Made by a program: the position numbers and the translations under genes. The notes under the pieces are model-generated. The model did not search any database and had not been told where the DNA came from. It saw only the letters and a program-made list of their open reading frames with translations. From Bacillota bacterium (GTDB lineage: Bacteria > Bacillota > Clostridia > Christensenellales > Pumilibacteraceae), in NCBI GenBank assembly GCA_009783515.1, contig WRDI01000004.1, forward strand, positions 1-42,496: 42,496 nucleotides of DNA, given 5' to 3'. Below are positions 31,747 through 39,465 of the stretch, in pieces. The first letter of the stretch is position 1; the number at the start of each line of letters is the position of its first letter.

Positions 31747-33756
31747 ATGGTAAAAATGAGAAAAAGAATCGTTACCATCGCAATACTGCTTTGCGTCGCC
31801 TTTGCCCTAAGCGGGTGCACGATTACGGATTGGTTGTTCGGGACTGACCAAACCCCGGACGACGCTTTTAGCGTTGTCAAAGTGCGTACCTCTATTGACA
31901 TACAGGAGAACGGCTCCGCGCTTGTCGTTGAAAATATTGACGTAAAATTCAACCGGCAGCGGCGGGGTATAATACGCGACCTGCCGACGGGCGCGGGCGA
32001 AACGTACAGCGATATCAAAGTTAATACCAAGCTTGTAAGCTGGGGAACTTACAGCGCAGGAAGGCCGCAAAGCGTGCCCAACAATTACTTTGTCACATCA
32101 TCTAACGGCTTTGTGTCCATCAATATGGGGACAAAGGACAGCGAGGCCGACTTCTTTTACTATGCCGGCGACAGAGTAACGTACACATACAGTTATAAAA
32201 TCAACCCGCCGGGCAAGTACGCCGTCGCCGAAAATTACTACATGAACCTTGTGGGGTTCGGCTGGGCGACATCGCAGAGCGACGTACGCGTGGACGTGAG
32301 CTTTCCGCACGACATAAAAGAGCTGTTTTTCTACGACAAGCAGGGGAGTAACGAAGGCGCGCACTACAAAATGACGGGCGGCGCGCTTGTCTTGCAATCG
32401 GGCATCGAAAGCGTTTTGCACGCCGCGCTGAATGTTGACGGAGCGGTCAATTTCTTTTACGTCGAGGCGGCGCACCTATCCGCCTTTCAGGGAATAACGA
32501 TGCAGGCCTCAATCGACGGGAGGCTTGGCACCGACTTTGACCTGCGCGTATTTTTCGGCATATTAGTCGCGATTTTTGTTGTCGCGGGCGTGGTTTTGCT
32601 GTGGTTTTTCAGACGCCAGGCGCCCGTCGTCGAGGTGGTCGGCTTTTATCCCCCGGACGAAAACGGAGTGAGATTGAATCCCGCAGAGGTCGGGCTGCTG
32701 ATTGACAACCACTGCTCGCCCGCGGACATTACCGCTCTGATTTTTTACTGGGCGTCGAAGGGCAACCTGCAAATACTGGGCAGCGACGACGAAAAAAAGG
32801 AGAAAAGAGGGGAGGATATGACCCTTGTCAGGCTTGTTGAGCTTCCCGCACACGCCCCCGCCTATGAGAAAAAGCTGTTTTCCGCGCTTTTTGAGTCGGG
32901 AAACCGCGTCAAGGTGGATTCGCTGAAGGACAAGTTTTATATGCATATAACCTTAGCGCAGGCAGCGGTCAAGGAGAAGTATAACGGCAAATTACACAAG
33001 GCGGGAATGAGTATTTTGCTTGCCGCGCTGTCCATTTTGCCGGCGTTTTTCGGGTATTTGATTTACGGCTTTACCTTAAGCGCGACGCTGTTGATTTGGA
33101 GCGGGATTTTTGCGGCGATTCCCGCGGCTATAATGTACTTTGCCGGGTTTATGCGGCAGATGAAAATTCACAAGCTTTCCGCAAAGGCAAAAAGGTGGAG
33201 CATGATAGGCATTGCCGCGCTTGCGGCGGTTGTCGGGGTTGTATTTTCGCTTTTAAACGCCGACGCTCTGCCCCTTTTGTTCAGTATGCCGCTTAATTTT
33301 GCCGCCGTGGCGGGGGGATTTTTCGCGCCGTTTTTGATACAGCAAACCGATTACTACCGCAATCTTTTGGGGCGGCTTATCGGTTTTAGGAACTTTTTGA
33401 TAGCCGCCGAAAAGGATAGGCTGGAAGCGCTTTTAGCGGACAATCCGCAGTATTATTACGATATTTTGCCGTACGCCAACGTCCTGGGCGTGTCGGACAT
33501 CTGGGAAAACAAGTTTAAGGGATTGACCTTGCAGCCGCCGCGGTATTATTACTCTCCGTACAGCACTATTTTCAGCATTTTGGTGTTTAACAGGCTGTAC
33601 CGCAGTATGAACAACAATGTGAGAAGCGTCGCCGTGTCCCACCCGTCAAATTCGGGGCGCAGCGGCGGTTTTGGGGGCGGTGGTTTTGGTGGAGGCGGCT
33701 TTGGCGGGGGATTCGGCGGGGGAGGCTTTGGCGGCGGCGGGGGAAGAGGCAGGTAA
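31747..33756 (+). CDS. DUF2207 family membrane protein (Gly-rich C-terminus)
   Basis: 669 aa. An N-terminal signal with lipobox LSGC is followed by an extracytoplasmic beta domain (SVVKVRTSIDIQENGSALVVENIDVKFNRQRRGIIRDLP, the DUF2207 opening). A membrane helix is near residues 275-295, then a cytoplasmic winged-helix-like region (RLNPAEVGLLIDNHCSPADITALIFYWASKGNLQI), two or three more helices, and a Gly/Phe-rich tail. The architecture and pairing with LemA are typical, but the function is unknown. The ATG at 31747 is preferred, with AAAGGG four bases upstream. Earlier in-frame starts fall in the repeat. Confidence 0.88.
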   Translation: MVKMRKRIVTIAILLCVAFALSGCTITDWLFGTDQTPDDAFSVVKVRTSIDIQENGSALVVENIDVKFNRQRRGIIRDLPTGAGETYSDIKVNTKLVSWGTYSAGRPQSVPNNYFVTSSNGFVSINMGTKDSEADFFYYAGDRVTYTYSYKINPPGKYAVAENYYMNLVGFGWATSQSDVRVDVSFPHDIKELFFYDKQGSNEGAHYKMTGGALVLQSGIESVLHAALNVDGAVNFFYVEAAHLSAFQGITMQASIDGRLGTDFDLRVFFGILVAIFVVAGVVLLWFFRRQAPVVEVVGFYPPDENGVRLNPAEVGLLIDNHCSPADITALIFYWASKGNLQILGSDDEKKEKRGEDMTLVRLVELPAHAPAYEKKLFSALFESGNRVKVDSLKDKFYMHITLAQAAVKEKYNGKLHKAGMSILLAALSILPAFFGYLIYGFTLSATLLIWSGIFAAIPAAIMYFAGFMRQMKIHKLSAKAKRWSMIGIAALAAVVGVVFSLLNADALPLLFSMPLNFAAVAGGFFAPFLIQQTDYYRNLLGRLIGFRNFLIAAEKDRLEALLADNPQYYYDILPYANVLGVSDIWENKFKGLTLQPPRYYYSPYSTIFSILVFNRLYRSMNNNVRSVAVSHPSNSGRSGGFGGGGFGGGGFGGGFGGGGFGGGGGRGR

Positions 33757-33762
33757 ATGAAA

Positions 33763-33891
33763 TGCTTAATGCTCAATGCTCAATGCTCAATGTCGGTCGA
33801 GTTTTTTTGAGCGTATCAATGCTTGATGTTTAAGGCACATTTCTAAAAATTATCCTTCATTGCGCATTGAGCATTGCGCATTGAGCATTAT
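33763..33891. repeat. Heptamer foldback element, conserved-core subfamily (copy 3)
   Basis: Left arm TTAATGCTCAATGCTCAATG, core GGTCGAGTTTTTTTGAGCGT and CAATGCTTGATGTTTAAGGC, right arm CCTTCATTGCGCATTGAGCA. It lies within seven bases of the preceding stop and runs up to the next ribosome binding site. Confidence 0.9.
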
Positions 33892-33904
33892 AAGGGAAAA
33901 ACCG

Positions 33905-34393
33905 TTGAAAATCGCAATTATTGGCTATTCGGGAACGGGAAAGAGCGCGGCGGGGGTGAAAATCGCCGAAAAGTTGGCGCTGAGTTTTGCCGACCTTGAC
34001 GAAATTATCGTTTATAAACAGGGGATGTCGATTGCGCAGACGTATATCACCTTTGGGGAAAAGACCTTCCGCAGTTTGGAGGAAGGCGCGCTTTCTGAGG
34101 TGTTATGGCACGACGATATTGTCATATGTGTGGGTGGGGGACTGCCCCTTAATTCGTGTATAATGGAGCTTTTGCAGGATTTTGTGAAGGTGCGCTTTAC
34201 AGCGGGCGCGCATACAATCCACGCCCGTCTTACCGCCTTAAACCGCCCGAAAATTTGGGATTATTCCTTAGCCGCCATAAAAAAAGCGATAGCGGAACGC
34301 GAGGAAACGTACAGTTTTTACGCGGATATTACGATTGACACGGACGGGAAGACGGTGGAGGAAGTGGCGGAATTAGTGGTCAGTGGTCAGTAG
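33905..34393 (+). CDS. aroK: Shikimate kinase-like P-loop kinase
   Basis: 162 aa. It has the Walker A motif GYSGTGKS, ADLDEIIV (the shikimate-binding Asp region), FGEKTFRSLEE with the conserved FR, and VICVGGGLPL (the GGG loop), all in shikimate kinase order. It would phosphorylate shikimate in aromatic amino acid synthesis. No other aro gene is nearby, so a different small kinase of this fold cannot be excluded. The start appears to be TTG at 33905 with AAGGGA upstream; the in-frame codons before it belong to the foldback repeat. The last residues (VVSGQ) and the stop lie in the heptamer arm of the next element. Confidence 0.75.
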   Translation: MKIAIIGYSGTGKSAAGVKIAEKLALSFADLDEIIVYKQGMSIAQTYITFGEKTFRSLEEGALSEVLWHDDIVICVGGGLPLNSCIMELLQDFVKVRFTAGAHTIHARLTALNRPKIWDYSLAAIKKAIAEREETYSFYADITIDTDGKTVEEVAELVVSGQ

Positions 34394-34517
34394 TCAGTGA
34401 TGGTCAGATTTAAATTGAAATTGTTTTTTGTTGGGGATTGTGTGAGGTGTTTTTTTTGCATTACATTGTTTTTAAAACCCAACCTTCACTGACCACCGAC
34501 TACTGATCACTGACCAT
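34377..34517. repeat. Heptamer foldback element between aroK and nadE
   Basis: Left arm GTGGTCA, GTGGTCA, GTAGTCA then GTGATGGTCAGATTT. Right arm CCAACCTT then CACTGAC, CACCGAC, TACTGAT, CACTGAC. The left arm includes the final codons of the kinase gene, and the right arm touches the nadE stop. Confidence 0.88.
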
Positions 34518-36316
34518 TATATTTCAAACAATTCAGGTGAAAGCCCCGAAACAAACTTCTCCCCCGTAAAGTCAAAAGGCGTCAGCATTACGCCGTCGCA
34601 GGCGAAATCGGTCTTAAAACGCGACCCACAAAAGCGGGAAATAAAAGTTTCGTACGTTTTTTGGATATATTCCGCGCTGAATTCCTTAAAGTGCTTGCCC
34701 GCGCCGCCGACAATAATTTGCCCCGCTTCGCCGTAAGCCATAAAACGCAGCAGAAAATACTCGTGCAGGCGGTAGTCGCCCAAAATATCCTCGGTGCGCT
34801 GGTTTTTCAATAGTTCGGGCGAAACCGGCGTGTTCAGTATGCTTTTCAGCGTCTTTTTCGCCTCCGCAGGAACAAAAAAGGGCGGATTTTTGACCACCCC
34901 GCCGAGGATAAGCCGTATCGCGCTTTTGGTCAGCGACGAATTGGGGTTGTAGTGAGCCAAATGGTCGCCGCCGTAGGTGTTAAACCCGAGCGCGGCTTCG
35001 GACAAATCGCTTGTACCCAAAACGAGCGCGCCGAATTTGTTCGCCAAATTAAGCAGAATCTGCGCCCGCTCGCGCGCTTGCGCGTTTTCAAAAACCACGT
35101 CCGTTTTGTCGTGATTTATTTGCTTTAAATGCCGTGTGACCGCCGCGGAAATGGGTATGTTAAGTCCCGTCACGGAGAATGCGGCGATAAGTTTTTGCGC
35201 GTTGTTTTTTGTCCTGTTTGAGGAGATGTGCGAGGGCATGGTGACGCAGATTATATCGGAGGGTGAAAGCCCGTATTTTTGCGTATTGAGCGCGGAAAGC
35301 AATGCCATCGCAGAGTCTAAGCCGCCGCTAAGCCCCAAAATCAGCTTTTTTGCGCCTGCCTCGCGCATCCTGCCGGTTATCCCGCGACTTATTATGTCCA
35401 AAATTTCCGTGATTTCGCTTGCCTTGGGGAGGTAGCGAGGGGTGTAGTCGGGGAGTTCAATTTTTGTTTTACCATATTTTTGTTTTCCAATATATCGTGA
35501 TTTTGTGTCGATTGCATTCAAAACCGCCGACGCCGAATGCGCGTCAAAGCCCTCCGCCGCCAAAATTTGCCCGTTTTGCGCGATAATCTTGTCGCCCGCC
35601 CGCACATAATCGGACGTCGTTTCGCCGTTTCCGCAGCAGCACACCGACACAACGCAGCCGTTTTTTGCCGACAACGCCGCCGTCTCGCGTAGCTTGTTTT
35701 CCCTCCCGCCCATAAGCGCGGGGTAGGACGCGGGTATCGCCAAAACGGTTGTCTTGCCCGATTTAGGACTAAACTCATAGATTTTGTGTTTGACGGCTAC
35801 AAAATAATCGCCCCTAAGGTCCAAAACCCTCTCGTTTTCAAGTTTTACAAAACATTCGTCCGTTTCGTATTCGCCGTTTGAGTTGCATTCGCCGTTTGCG
35901 TCGCCGCCGCCCGCGTGTTTTCGGTGGTTGCCGGTTAAGGGCGGGTGTGGCTGCATATCCTCGATAACTTTTCTTAAAACTGCAAACTCGCTTTGGCTGT
36001 TCGCTATCGGTTTAATCGCCTTCAGCTCGCCCTTGTCGAAAATAATCCCCATTTGCGTACCATAAAGGGGGACGCTCATGGTAACGGTGGCGCGGGTTTT
36101 CGCCATTACGATGTTTGCCACCTCCCAAACCGCGTCGCTTACGTCCGTACGCGCGCTTAAGCACCCGCTTTCGCCCAAAAAGCAGTTTTTCGGTAAATTT
36201 ATAATTTGCGCCCCCTCGTTTTCGGCCTTTAATACGGCGTCAAGTAGTGTTTGGGCGTTTTTTGTCAGCGTCCCCGGGGTGACAAAGGGGGTTATAGAGG
36301 CGACTTTTACGGACAT
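34517..36316 (-). CDS. nadE: NAD synthetase with degenerate glutaminase (nitrilase-like) domain
   Basis: 599 aa in the two-domain layout of glutamine-dependent NAD synthetase. The C-terminal synthetase is intact: LGLSGGLDSAMALLSA (residues 328-340), GTSDLSEAALGFNTYGGD and YNPNSSLTKS. The N-terminal nitrilase-like domain is eroded. Where family members have the catalytic Glu (FPE), this one reads LPKNCF (Lys43), and no Cys is present in the segment before IPASYPALMGG that should hold the CEDxW nucleophile. A His/Gly/Asn-rich insertion lies near 125-153. The enzyme therefore probably uses free ammonia, which ornithine fermentation would supply (inference). The start has GAGGAAT. Confidence 0.88.
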   Translation of the reverse strand: MSVKVASITPFVTPGTLTKNAQTLLDAVLKAENEGAQIINLPKNCFLGESGCLSARTDVSDAVWEVANIVMAKTRATVTMSVPLYGTQMGIIFDKGELKAIKPIANSQSEFAVLRKVIEDMQPHPPLTGNHRKHAGGGDANGECNSNGEYETDECFVKLENERVLDLRGDYFVAVKHKIYEFSPKSGKTTVLAIPASYPALMGGRENKLRETAALSAKNGCVVSVCCCGNGETTSDYVRAGDKIIAQNGQILAAEGFDAHSASAVLNAIDTKSRYIGKQKYGKTKIELPDYTPRYLPKASEITEILDIISRGITGRMREAGAKKLILGLSGGLDSAMALLSALNTQKYGLSPSDIICVTMPSHISSNRTKNNAQKLIAAFSVTGLNIPISAAVTRHLKQINHDKTDVVFENAQARERAQILLNLANKFGALVLGTSDLSEAALGFNTYGGDHLAHYNPNSSLTKSAIRLILGGVVKNPPFFVPAEAKKTLKSILNTPVSPELLKNQRTEDILGDYRLHEYFLLRFMAYGEAGQIIVGGAGKHFKEFSAEYIQKTYETFISRFCGSRFKTDFACDGVMLTPFDFTGEKFVSGLSPELFEI

Positions 36317-36333
36317 GATTATTCCTCAGACAT

Positions 36334-36362
36334 ATTATAGCACTAACGCGCGAATTTGGCAA
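36334..36362 (-). promoter_or_regulatory. nadE promoter
   Basis: On the - strand TTGCCA (36362-36357), a 17-bp spacer and TATAAT (36339-36334), 18 bases before the start codon. Confidence 0.8.
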
Positions 36363-36404
36363 CCTTTTGAGTTTGAATTATCGTCGTTTGCAGTATTGTT
36401 TTTC

Positions 36405-36434
36405 TTGCGTTTGTGAGGTTAAAAAGTGTATACT
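36405..36434 (+). promoter_or_regulatory. Candidate promoter for ord
   Basis: TTGCGT (36405-36410), an 18-bp spacer and TATACT (36429-36434). Transcription would pass through the degenerate foldback element before the gene. Confidence 0.4.
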
Positions 36435-36437
36435 TAA

Positions 36438-36532
36438 CGACACACGATGTGTAACGCTAAATGCACAATTACATTGATATATTTTAAATAAAATTTATCC
36501 TTCATTGTGCGTTATGCATTGTACATTAAAGA
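36438..36532. repeat. Degenerate heptamer foldback element before ord
   Basis: The right arm is clear (TCCTTCATTGTGCGTTATGC then ATTGTACATT, period 7). The left side (GTGTAACGCTAAATGCACAA) is only loosely complementary. Confidence 0.6.
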
Positions 36533-36563
36533 CAAAAACTTTTTAAAGGAGAAAACACATATT

Positions 36564-37613
36564 ATGAGAAACGTAAAAGTAGCAATATGGGGCTTCGGCG
36601 CCATGGGCAGGGGAGTCACCGCGATGCTCCTTGGCAAAAAGGGCGTCGAAATTACCGGCGTCGTCAACAGGCGGAGTGAGGTCGGCCGCGAAATTCACGA
36701 GGTTTTAAACCTCAAACGCGGCGCGCACCCTCCCATTACAATCACCAATAGGGTGGAGGACGTCATCTTTCGCAAAAGTTGCGACGTCGTAGTGCTTTGC
36801 ACGGACTCGTTCACCAAGGACGCCTTCGATAAAATCAAGCTCGCCTTAGAGAACAAAATCAACGTCGTTTCGACGGCGGAGGAATTCGCATATCCTCAGG
36901 CGCAAAACCCCGATTTGGCCACCCAACTTGACAAAATTGCCAAGGAAAACGGCGTCACCGCCCTCGGTACGGGCATAAACCCAGGCTTTATCCTTGACTA
37001 CCTTATAATCGCCCTTACCGGCACTTGCGAGAACGTGGAGACCATCACCGCCCGCCGCGTAAACGACCTTTCGCCCTTCGGGACGGCGGTCATGCACGAG
37101 CAGGGCGTGGGAATCTCGCCTTTGGAATATGACCGACGCATGAAAGAGGGCTCCTTGGCGGGTCACGTCGGTTTTCCCGAATCCATTTCTATGATTGCCG
37201 ACTCGCTGGGCTGGAAATTGGACAAAATCGAGCAGACCAAAGACCCTATTATTTCAAACACGCACCGCAAAACCCCTTATGCGGAGGTAAATCCCGGGAA
37301 TTTGGCGGGAATCCGTCAGCAGGGGTACGGCTATGTGGGCGGCGGGGTGAAAATCCACATGGACCACCCGCAGCAAATCCTGCCCGGCACGGAAAATATT
37401 GCGACGGGAGACTACATACAAATCAAGGGCAAGCCGGACATCAGTATGGCGATTAACCCCGAAATCCCCGGCGGCATAGGCACAATCAGCATGACGGTCA
37501 ACATGATTCCGCACGTTATCAACGCCTGCCCCGGCGTGGTCACGATGCTTGATTTGCCCGTCCCGCGCGCGATTATGGGCGATTTTCGGGCATTTATTAA
37601 GAAGTTGGATTAG
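36564..37613 (+). CDS. ord: 2,4-diaminopentanoate dehydrogenase
   Basis: 349 aa NAD(P)-dependent oxidoreductase that deaminates 2,4-diaminopentanoate to 2-amino-4-oxopentanoate and ammonia, linking OraSE to OrtAB. The N-terminal Rossmann motif WGFGAMGRGV, then VVVLCTDSF, NVVSTAEEFAYP and the substrate-domain GTGINPGFILDYLIIALTG block, are characteristic of Ord. So is the C-terminal NMIPHVINACPGVVTMLDLPVPRAI. The ATG at 36564 has AAAGGAG. An upstream in-frame start at 36507 falls in repeat sequence. Confidence 0.94.
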   Translation: MRNVKVAIWGFGAMGRGVTAMLLGKKGVEITGVVNRRSEVGREIHEVLNLKRGAHPPITITNRVEDVIFRKSCDVVVLCTDSFTKDAFDKIKLALENKINVVSTAEEFAYPQAQNPDLATQLDKIAKENGVTALGTGINPGFILDYLIIALTGTCENVETITARRVNDLSPFGTAVMHEQGVGISPLEYDRRMKEGSLAGHVGFPESISMIADSLGWKLDKIEQTKDPIISNTHRKTPYAEVNPGNLAGIRQQGYGYVGGGVKIHMDHPQQILPGTENIATGDYIQIKGKPDISMAINPEIPGGIGTISMTVNMIPHVINACPGVVTMLDLPVPRAIMGDFRAFIKKLD

Positions 37614-37712
37614 GGTGCAGAGGGTCGATAAAAACTCCCTTGAATCGCAGAGACGAACATACTGACCCCGGGTAAGCACAAGGCAACTCGATGCAAAAAA
37701 CAAGGACGAATG

Positions 37713-37868
37713 ATGAAACCTGTCGGAGCAGATTATATTTTTAATCATATAAATTGGTTTTTCATATTAAATTGGTTTTTGAAAAATCATCCCGATAGGA
37801 CAGATGAATTTTTGAAGAGAGTATGCGAAGAATATCCCGAACGTATAACACACCCTAAAATTATTTAA
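37713..37868 (+). CDS. Small ORF of unknown function
   Basis: 51 codons: begins MKPVGADYIFNHINWFF, then ILNWFLKNHPDRTDEFLKRV, then CEEYPERITHPKII. AAGGA lies 6 bases before the ATG, and a second ATG is directly upstream at 37710. The internal INWFFILNWFLK is aromatic-rich. It lies between ord and the GlmL-like gene on the same strand. No family was recognised; it could be a remnant. Confidence 0.4.
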   Translation: MKPVGADYIFNHINWFFILNWFLKNHPDRTDEFLKRVCEEYPERITHPKII

Positions 37869-37897
37869 AAGCAAGAGAATAGTTATACTTTTATAAC

Positions 37898-37926
37898 CCC
37901 GAGTAAGCGAAGCGCAACTCGGGGAA
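37898..37926. repeat. CCCCG...AAGCGAAGCGC...CGGGG hairpin repeat, copy 3 (glmL leader)
   Basis: CCCCGAGTAAGCGAAGCGCA then ACTCGGGG, with an 8-bp perfect stem. It is followed directly by AAAGGA, the ribosome binding site of the next gene. Confidence 0.85.
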
Positions 37927-37934
37927 AGGACGCC

Positions 37935-39293
37935 ATGCACACTGACATACTCATTGCCGAAATAGGGAGCACCACCACGGTGGTAAACGCGTTTACGCTT
38001 TCCCCGCCCAAGTTTATCGGTCAGGGGATGGCGGCGACTACCGTGTCTTTTGACAGTGGCGGCGACGTAAGGATTGGGCTGCAAAACGCGATAAAGGACT
38101 TGGAACGCAACCTAAACCTATCCGCCCCCCTCAAATACGGTGAAATGTTGGCGGCAAGCTCGGCGGCGGGCGGCCTAAAAATGTGCGTCCATGGCTTAGT
38201 CTACGACATGACGGTGCGGGCGGCAAAGGAAGCTGCGCTGGGCGCGGGCGCGGTCTTGAAGGTCGTGACGGCGGGCAAACTTACCGACCGCGACGTCAAA
38301 AAGGTACAAGAACAAAACGCGGGGATAATATTGGTTGCGGGCGGAATGGACTACGGCGAGCGCGAAACCGCCGTTTTCAACTTTACGCGCCTTGCCGAGG
38401 CCTGCCCCGCCGTCCCCTTTATTTACGCGGGAAATATCCAAAACCGCGACGAAATTTTGTCCGTTGCGCAACAAAAGGGCGTCAAAGTTTATATAACCGA
38501 CAACGTTTACCCCGCCGTGGACGTGCTGAACGTCGAGCCGGCGCGGGCGATAATCCAGGACGTTTTTGAGCAGCACATTACCCACGCCCCCGGCATGGGT
38601 GACATTAAGCAGCTGGTGGGCGGCAAAATCATGCCCACACCCGGCGCGGTTATGACGGCGGCGCGTCTTTTGTATGAGGAAATCGGCGATTTGGCGGTTT
38701 TCGACGTGGGCGGAGCGACTACGGACGTGCATTCCGTGAGCGTGGGGTCACCCGAAATCGGCGCGATGAGCTTAGCCCCCGAGCCGCTGTGTAAGCGCAC
38801 GGTCGAGGGGGATTTGGGCGTATTTTTGAACATTCCGCATATTGTGGAGAAAATCGGTTTGACTGAGTTGGAGCGGGAGTTTGCGGGGGCGGCTGACCTA
38901 ATTAAAAACGCGAAAGCCATACCTGTGACCGACATTGAAAGGCGGTTTATCGGGAGGCTGACCGCCGCCGCAGTGGCAACCGCCTTGTCGCGCCACGCGG
39001 GGAAATTGACCGATTTTTACACCCCCGCGGGCAAAAAGACGGTCGCCACGGGGCGCGACTTGACAGCGGTTAAGTATTTAATAGCGACGGGCGGCGCGCT
39101 TACCCGCCTGCCTTATGGGGGCGAAATATTAAAGGACGTTTTAGAACCGAAATCAAGCCAACGGCTTGCTCCCCGCGAGGGCGCAAGGGTCTTAATTGAC
39201 AACGACTACATCATGGCGTCCTTGGGTGTAATGTCGGCGGTTTATCCCGACGAGGCGTTGGTGTTGTTGAAGAAAAGCCTAAATATTTTGTAG
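37935..39293 (+). CDS. GlmL/MutL-family actin-like ATPase (mutase reactivase candidate)
   Basis: 452 aa. The ASKHA-fold ATPase motifs are DILIAEIGSTTTVVNAF (phosphate 1) and LAVFDVGGATTDVHSV (phosphate 2), with AASSAAGGLKMCVHGLV near 75-92 typical of the GlmL family. GlmL of glutamate mutase clusters is thought to protect or reactivate the cobalamin enzyme. Here it lies between ord and orr, so OraSE is the likely client (inference). The start ATG at 37935 has AAAGGA directly after a hairpin repeat. Confidence 0.85.
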   Translation: MHTDILIAEIGSTTTVVNAFTLSPPKFIGQGMAATTVSFDSGGDVRIGLQNAIKDLERNLNLSAPLKYGEMLAASSAAGGLKMCVHGLVYDMTVRAAKEAALGAGAVLKVVTAGKLTDRDVKKVQEQNAGIILVAGGMDYGERETAVFNFTRLAEACPAVPFIYAGNIQNRDEILSVAQQKGVKVYITDNVYPAVDVLNVEPARAIIQDVFEQHITHAPGMGDIKQLVGGKIMPTPGAVMTAARLLYEEIGDLAVFDVGGATTDVHSVSVGSPEIGAMSLAPEPLCKRTVEGDLGVFLNIPHIVEKIGLTELEREFAGAADLIKNAKAIPVTDIERRFIGRLTAAAVATALSRHAGKLTDFYTPAGKKTVATGRDLTAVKYLIATGGALTRLPYGGEILKDVLEPKSSQRLAPREGARVLIDNDYIMASLGVMSAVYPDEALVLLKKSLNIL

Positions 39294-39342
39294 GGCGGGG
39301 GTTTGCTTCCGCCGTGCCGCAGACTTTTTCGTAACATCACAT

Positions 39343-39402
39343 GAACCACCCCGCCCCAAAGCAAGAGGTCTTCGTGGGGCACCCTTCCGAGGGAGGGGAA
39401 TT
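39343..39402. repeat. CCCCGCCCC repeat, copy 3 (before orr)
   Basis: ACCACCCCGCCCCAAAGCAA, GTCTTCGTGGGGCACCCTTC and GAGGGAGGGGAATTTTTT correspond block by block to the copies at 14982 and 21123. A REP-like GTAGGGCGGGGGTTTGC lies just before it (39290). Confidence 0.8.
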
Positions 39403-39465
39403 TTTTAGGGCGCCAACGCCCTACGACGAAAAACAACCGTATCACGCACAAAAGGAGCATACACC

